Assembly: GCA_026195755.1 (NCBI GenBank)
Contig: JAPHRL010000239.1
Location: 1 to 9,895, forward strand
Direction of reading: 5' to 3'
Source of the DNA: Kangiella sp.
Lineage (GTDB): Bacteria; Pseudomonadota; Gammaproteobacteria; Enterobacterales; Kangiellaceae
DNA: 9,895 nucleotides
Shown here: one piece after another, positions 7,000 to 9,895 of the stretch
Layout of the letters: every line of letters starts with the position of its first letter
Numbering within the stretch: position 1 is the first letter of the stretch
The notes under the pieces: generated by a model
What the model saw: only the letters and a program-made list of their open reading frames with translations
What the model was told of the DNA's origin: nothing
Database searches by the model: none
Made by a program: the position numbers and the translations under genes

Positions 7000-7027
7000 T
7001 TTATGACTGAAACAGGCAACACGTCAA
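7000..7027 (-). promoter_or_regulatory. Candidate promoter of the M23 peptidase
   Basis: On the minus strand TTGACG (7027-7022) and CATAAA (7005-7000) are 16 bases apart, giving a leader of about 110 bases. An imperfect stem, GCTTGTTT (6993-7000) / AAACAGGC (7010-7017), overlaps the -10. The rest of the 248-bp spacer (6887-7134) is AT-rich with no gene that I can support. Confidence 0.35.
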
Positions 7028-7134
7028 AAATGTACCTTTTGATACAGCTGAGATAAAAAAAGATGCTAACTTAAAAGGAGTAAACTAACGAATCAATGGA
7101 AAGTTTGTCATTAGCCCATTAATAGAAACTAACG

Positions 7135-7488
7135 CTAAAATTCGATAGTCGCTGCCACAAACAACAAAACAATGGCCACGGCAATGCAAACATCTCTTAC
7201 CAGGTGGCTCTCTGTTGGTGCAGGCTCTTGATGGTAATCATCTTCGGCGTCAAATAAGTCTGCATCTTCGGAAGTAAAGTCTGCTGCTTGCCAGCCATCG
7301 ACGATCTCGCGAGCTTGAACATAGTCTTCATCATGCACCCATACCTTAACATTATTCATTGCCGCAGCCTCTCCTACAGCTCCCTGCATGCCCATTCCTC
7401 TAACTTGCGCGTAAATATCAGATGAGGTTAATAAATCTCGAATAATGGTAGCATCCATTGCATTTTCTGCGTGATATACAATTTTCAT
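7135..7488 (-). CDS. DUF2007 family protein with C-terminal membrane helix
   Basis: Residues 1-67 form a DUF2007 domain, a small ferredoxin-like fold annotated as a putative signal-transducing protein related in shape to PII. The pattern is MKIVYHAENAMDATIIRDLL, then YAQVRGMGMQGAVGE, then VKVWVHDEDYVQAREIVDGW. An acidic linker (about 68-92) leads to R98 and one hydrophobic helix (99-115), predicting a tail-anchored inner-membrane protein with the domain in the cytoplasm. Its biochemical role is not known. It lies downstream of csp on the same strand but beyond a strong terminator, so it is transcribed from a weak promoter of its own or by read-through. The start is odd: AAGGAG (7510-7505) is 16 bases from this ATG but only 3 from another ATG (7501) in a different frame. 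The strong family match at residue 1 favours 7488. Confidence 0.85.
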   Translation of the reverse strand: MKIVYHAENAMDATIIRDLLTSSDIYAQVRGMGMQGAVGEAAAMNNVKVWVHDEDYVQAREIVDGWQAADFTSEDADLFDAEDDYHQEPAPTESHLVRDVCIAVAIVLLFVAATIEF

Positions 7489-7531
7489 AATTAACTGCCA
7501 TGATCTCCTTTTAAAATAAAAATTTGAACAT

Positions 7532-7563
7532 AAAAAAACCGCGTCATTTGACGCGGTTTTTTT
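7532..7563. terminator. Bidirectional intrinsic terminator after the cold-shock gene
   Basis: CCGCGTC (7539-7545) and GACGCGG (7550-7556) form a GC-rich stem with an ATTT loop, flanked by seven A (7532-7538) and seven T (7557-7563). In the minus direction it ends the csp transcript 25 bases after the stop. A perfect 12-bp palindrome, TTTAGATCTAAA (7561-7572), overlaps its edge. Confidence 0.93.
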
Positions 7564-7588
7564 AGATCTAAATGTACAATTCTATAAA

Positions 7589-7795
7589 TTATACTTTAGT
7601 TACGTTAGCAGCTTGAGCGCCTTTAGGGCCTTGCTCGATATCGAACTCAACACGTTGGCCTTCTGCTAAAGTTTTGAAACCGTCACCTTGAATAGCGCGG
7701 AAATGTACAAATACATCTTCGCCTTGCTCTTGCTCGATGAAACCAAAACCTTTAGATTCGTTGAACCACTTAACGGTACCAGTGATCTTAGACAT
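7589..7795 (-). CDS. Cold-shock domain protein (CspA family)
   Basis: A 68-residue single cold-shock domain, an OB-fold RNA/single-stranded DNA chaperone that melts mRNA structure during cold or growth transitions. The nucleic-acid-binding motifs are intact: RNP1 KGFGFI (15-20), RNP2 VFVHF (28-32), and the aromatic surface W10, F11. The C-terminus GPKGAQAANVTKV is typical. The length equals the usual CspA/CspE size. The ATG (7795) has GGAG at 7806-7803 with 7-base spacing. The gene is monocistronic by layout, with a strong terminator downstream and a long upstream leader. Whether it is cold-induced or constitutive (CspE/CspC-like) cannot be told from the protein. Confidence 0.97.
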   Translation of the reverse strand: MSKITGTVKWFNESKGFGFIEQEQGEDVFVHFRAIQGDGFKTLAEGQRVEFDIEQGPKGAQAANVTKV

Positions 7796-8028
7796 AATAT
7801 AACTCCAAAGCTAATTGCTTAAAAAAATAAAGTTGTTGCCAAAAACGGCGGTCTTACTGAGATAAAATTGACACTAACTTAGATAACAAATAGCGAGGTA
7901 CGACTTGAAGTGAATCTATGAAGCTAAGGCCCACTGATTTACTTGGTGTATCATCGAAAATGTATCCATTCGATAGCTGTTATTTTAACCAGCGATGAAA
8001 AGAATACTATATACACCGCAGAAGTAAA
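7796..8028 (-). promoter_or_regulatory. csp leader and candidate promoter
   Basis: On the minus strand TTTACT (8028-8023) and TATTCT (8006-8001) are 16 bases apart. If this is the promoter, the csp mRNA has an untranslated leader of about 200 bases, as is common for cold-inducible csp genes whose leader folds differently at low temperature. It contains a perfect ATCGAA (7953-7958) / TTCGAT (7969-7974) hairpin, and TGTATC occurs twice there. I see no clear E. coli cold-box sequence. The remainder of the 339-bp spacer up to 8134 holds the DUF1801 promoter region and no other gene. Confidence 0.4.
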
Positions 8029-8062
8029 GATTTTTTTAGCATTTAACTGAAAAGTCATACTT

Positions 8063-8091
8063 TTGTCATAGTCAGAAATATGCAATAGTTT
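8063..8091 (+). promoter_or_regulatory. Candidate promoter of the DUF1801 gene
   Basis: TTGTCA (8063-8068) is a good -35. The -10 at 17 bases is TAGTTT (8086-8091), or AATAGT (8084-8089) preceded by an extended TG. The transcript would start about 35-40 bases before the ATG. Confidence 0.35.
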
Positions 8092-8134
8092 CAGAAGCCT
8101 AGCAACTACCCCATTACTTTAATAAGGATAAATC

Positions 8135-8563
8135 ATGGCCCAGACTGAGAACAAAACTAAGCCTACTGAGCAGGAGGTTGACAACTTCTTAAAACAAGTT
8201 GAACCAGCTCAAAAGCAACAAGACTGCCTGCAAATTCTTGCCATGATGAAAAAAGCCACTGGGTCAGAGCCTAAAATGTGGGGCGATAGCATGATTGGCT
8301 TTGGTCAGTACCATTACAAGTACGCCAGTGGCCGAGAAGGCGACTGGTTCTTAACAGGGTTCTCGCCACGCAAGCAAAACATCAGCCTTTATATCATGGC
8401 TGGCTTTAAGCAGTATGGGGAATTAATGAGCAAGCTAGGCAAATATAAGACGGGCAAGTCCTGCCTGTATATTAATAAACTGGCCGATGTTGATGTGGAA
8501 GTACTTGAAAAACTGATTGATTTATCAGCAACTTATGTAGAAGAAAACCAGTCAGGCTGTTAA
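8135..8563 (+). CDS. DUF1801 (YdhG-like) domain protein
   Basis: A 142-residue cytoplasmic protein of the DUF1801 family, small alpha/beta proteins without an established biochemical activity. The diagnostic run is present: EPKMWGDSMIGFGQYHYKY (45-63), then SGREGDWFLTGFSPRKQNIS and LYIMAGF. The C-terminal GKYKTGKSCLYINKLADVD is also typical. The ATG has AAGGA at 8124-8128 with 6-base spacing, and there is no signal peptide or membrane segment. The gene stands alone on the plus strand, divergent from csp. It converges on the small gene at 8560-8730, where the two stop codons overlap on TTAA (8560-8563). No intrinsic terminator is visible after it. Confidence 0.88.
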   Translation: MAQTENKTKPTEQEVDNFLKQVEPAQKQQDCLQILAMMKKATGSEPKMWGDSMIGFGQYHYKYASGREGDWFLTGFSPRKQNISLYIMAGFKQYGELMSKLGKYKTGKSCLYINKLADVDVEVLEKLIDLSATYVEENQSGC

Positions 8564-8730
8564 TGCGCCTGCTGGTTGTCTAACTCATTATCGGCAACTT
8601 GTTGCAGTAGCGCTGAAAACCAGATTTTCTTTACCTTGTCAGCGTCCAAGCCATATAGATTTGCATCACTAGCGATTTGTTGGATCGCAGCATCAATCTC
8701 TTTTTCTTCAATACGATGCTCTTCATTCAT
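8560..8730 (-). CDS. Small acidic helical protein, 56 residues, unrecognised
   Basis: I do not recognise a family. The start is taken as ATG 8730-8728 because GGAG (8740-8737) lies exactly 6 bases upstream and a good sigma-70 promoter (8762-8790) precedes it; a longer frame from 8790 would begin upstream of the predicted transcript. The protein begins MNEEHRIEEKEIDAAIQQIA, is rich in E, D, Q and A, has no cysteine, membrane segment or signal peptide, and looks like two amphipathic helices: about 6-22 and, after LYGLDADKVKK, about 29-50. This would suit a small helical adaptor or protein-protein contact, but no function can be assigned. It ends head-on with the DUF1801 gene and is divergent from trxB. 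Confidence 0.72.
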   Translation of the reverse strand: MNEEHRIEEKEIDAAIQQIASDANLYGLDADKVKKIWFSALLQQVADNELDNQQAH

Positions 8731-8761
8731 TAGAATCTCCAATACAATAAGCCTACCGCCT

Positions 8762-8790
8762 AGAATAATGCCTATCTGACTTATTATCAA
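8762..8790 (-). promoter_or_regulatory. Sigma-70 promoter of the 56-residue gene
   Basis: On the minus strand TTGATA (8790-8785) and TATTCT (8767-8762) are separated by exactly 17 bases. The transcript would begin near 8755, leaving a leader of about 25 bases with GGAG placed 6 bases before the ATG. This is the best-formed promoter in the window. Confidence 0.6.
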
Positions 8791-8804
8791 TGCATCTATG
8801 CATT
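8789..8804. repeat. Perfect 16-bp palindrome touching the -35 of the small gene
   Basis: AATGCAT (8789-8795) and ATGCATT (8798-8804) are exact reverse complements with a 2-base centre. The palindrome overlaps the outer two bases of the TTGATA box and extends upstream, the position of an activator or repressor operator. It lies in the 225-bp spacer divergent from trxB, so it could also serve trxB. Confidence 0.5.
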
Positions 8805-8873
8805 AGCGGCGTATTTATCTTGCCAAACAAGCTTGGCCGGACTCTATGGAAACAATAGATTAAGATTATCGAA

Positions 8874-8896
8874 TAAAGGTTTATTTTTAGCCTTTA
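8874..8896. repeat. Short inverted repeat upstream of trxB
   Basis: TAAAGG (8874-8879) and CCTTTA (8891-8896) pair around an 11-base AT-rich loop, 60 bases before trxB. A second small one, GCCAA/TTGGC, lies at 8822-8837. I find no convincing trxB promoter in this spacer; a TACAAT at about 8910 has a weak -35. Either repeat may be chance in AT-rich DNA. Confidence 0.25.
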
Positions 8897-8955
8897 AATC
8901 CCTACAATTTGCCCTTAAAAATTATTAATAGACAAGAATTTAGCGGAGAAACCTA

Positions 8956-9895
8956 ATGAGCGAAACTCGCCATTTTAAGTGCCTGATTTTAGGCTCTGGA
9001 CCAGCTGGATATAGCGCTGCTGTTTATGCGGCACGTGCTAACTTGAATCCGGCAATCATTACCGGTATCCAACAAGGCGGCCAATTGACCACCACCACCG
9101 ATGTTGATAACTGGCCTGGTGATAATGAAGGTGTCCAAGGACCAGAGTTGATGGTTCGCATGCAAAAACATGCTGAACGATTTGGCACTGAGATGATCTT
9201 CGACCATATCCATACCGTAGAATTGAAAAATCGCCCTTTCACACTTACCGGCGATAGTGGTACTTACACTTGTGACGCTTTAATTATCTGTACTGGCGCT
9301 TCAGCTAAATACCTTGGCCTACCATCTGAAGAAGCTTTCATGGGTAAGGGTGTTTCAGCTTGCGCAACCTGCGATGGATTCTTCTATCGACAGCAAAAGG
9401 TTGCAGTTATTGGCGGTGGTAATACTGCAGTTGAAGAAGCACTATATTTATCAAACATCGCTAGCGAGGTTCATTTAGTTCATCGCCGCGATGAGCTGCG
9501 TTCTGAAAAGATACTACAGGACAAGCTTTTTGAGAAAGCTAAAAATGGTAATGTAGTTCTCCATTGGCACCGCACTCTCGAAGAAATCGTTGGTGACGAT
9601 ATGGGCGTAACAGGTATTCGTATTAAGAGTACTCAGGACGATTCAATAGAAGAGTTAGAGCTACAAGGTGTTTTCATCGCTATCGGTCATAAACCAAACA
9701 CCGATATCTTCGAAGGACAGCTGGAAATGAAGGATGGCTATATCGTGGTTAAAAGTGGTCTGGCAGGCAATGCAACAGCAACGTCAGTTGAAGGAGTGTT
9801 TGCCGCTGGCGATGTCTGTGACCATGTTTATCGTCAAGCCGTCACTTCTGCTGGCACAGGCTGTATGGCAGCTCTGGATGCGGAGAAATATCTTG
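8956..9895 (+). CDS. trxB: Thioredoxin reductase TrxB, 3' end outside the window
   Basis: A flavoenzyme that passes electrons from NADPH through FAD and a cysteine pair to thioredoxin, keeping the cytoplasm reduced. The window gives 313 codons and no stop; the E. coli enzyme has 321, so only a few residues are missing. Motifs in order: FAD-binding LGSGPAGYSAAVYAARA (12-28), redox centre CATC (C136, C139), NADPH-binding GGGNTAVEEALYL (153-165) with HRRDELR (176-182), and the second FAD motif FAAGDVCD (282-289). The ATG has GGAG at 8944-8947, 8 bases upstream. It is divergent from the small gene. In E. coli trxB is the direct divergent neighbour of lrp; here 4.9 kb lies between them. Confidence 0.97.
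   Translation, partial: MSETRHFKCLILGSGPAGYSAAVYAARANLNPAIITGIQQGGQLTTTTDVDNWPGDNEGVQGPELMVRMQKHAERFGTEMIFDHIHTVELKNRPFTLTGDSGTYTCDALIICTGASAKYLGLPSEEAFMGKGVSACATCDGFFYRQQKVAVIGGGNTAVEEALYLSNIASEVHLVHRRDELRSEKILQDKLFEKAKNGNVVLHWHRTLEEIVGDDMGVTGIRIKSTQDDSIEELELQGVFIAIGHKPNTDIFEGQLEMKDGYIVVKSGLAGNATATSVEGVFAAGDVCDHVYRQAVTSAGTGCMAALDAEKYL

Noticed and set aside
7077..7122. AAAAGGAG followed by an 8-codon frame (ATG at 7096)
   Set aside because: The SD is 15 bases from the ATG, the frame is tiny, and no promoter is evident; probably chance.
8560..8790. A 76-residue version of the small gene starting at 8790
   Set aside because: The extra 20 residues are encoded upstream of the predicted transcription start and lack a ribosome-binding site, whereas the ATG at 8730 has GGAG at ideal spacing.
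8989..9242. Minus-strand frames opposite trxB
   Set aside because: Complement of the conserved TrxB FAD region; no start signals.
1..9895. CRISPR array, tRNA, rRNA, prophage or transposon
   Set aside because: No regularly spaced repeats, cloverleaf sequences or mobility genes were seen on reading both strands.

Overview
The window looks like a chromosomal segment of a gammaproteobacterium. The evidence is the gene order rarA-lolA-ftsK-lrp, all on the minus strand, with trxB divergent on the far side. This is the same core order as the Escherichia coli trxB-lrp-ftsK-lolA-rarA block. The Lrp and TrxB proteins are very close to enterobacterial ones. The AT-rich spacers, the lrp/ald pair and a LasA-type exopeptidase fit a marine or brackish lineage (Kangiella-like is a guess, not shown). 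I see no integrase, transposase, tRNA, CRISPR array or phage gene.

Layout. Positions 1-77 hold the first 25 codons of rarA, 84-779 lolA, 1104-3440 ftsK and 3534-4031 lrp, all on the minus strand. The 324-bp ftsK-lolA spacer is unusual. It holds a short hairpin in the probable lolA leader and two larger nested palindromes that share a core sequence. A 140-bp divergent promoter region separates lrp from ald (4172-5305, plus strand). ald ends at a bidirectional terminator that it shares with a convergent secreted LasA-type M23 peptidase carrying a C-terminal PPC-like domain (5369-6886, minus). Then come a DUF2007 protein with a C-terminal membrane helix (7135-7488, minus), a terminator, and a cold-shock protein (7589-7795, minus) with a probable long leader. 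A DUF1801 protein (8135-8563, plus) converges on an unrecognised 56-residue gene (8560-8730, minus), their stop codons interlocking on one TTAA. The window closes inside trxB (8956 to the end, plus).

How the genes relate. RarA, FtsK and LolA are housekeeping functions: replication-fork maintenance, chromosome segregation at the septum, and lipoprotein transport across the periplasm. Lrp next to a divergent alanine dehydrogenase suggests the regulator controls alanine breakdown as well as itself. The 4.9 kb between lrp and trxB, which are direct divergent neighbours in E. coli, is filled with ald plus small accessory or stress-type genes. No single new multi-gene system stands out. The least explained signals are the paired nested palindromes at 897-1071 and the perfect palindrome touching the promoter of the small gene (8789-8804).
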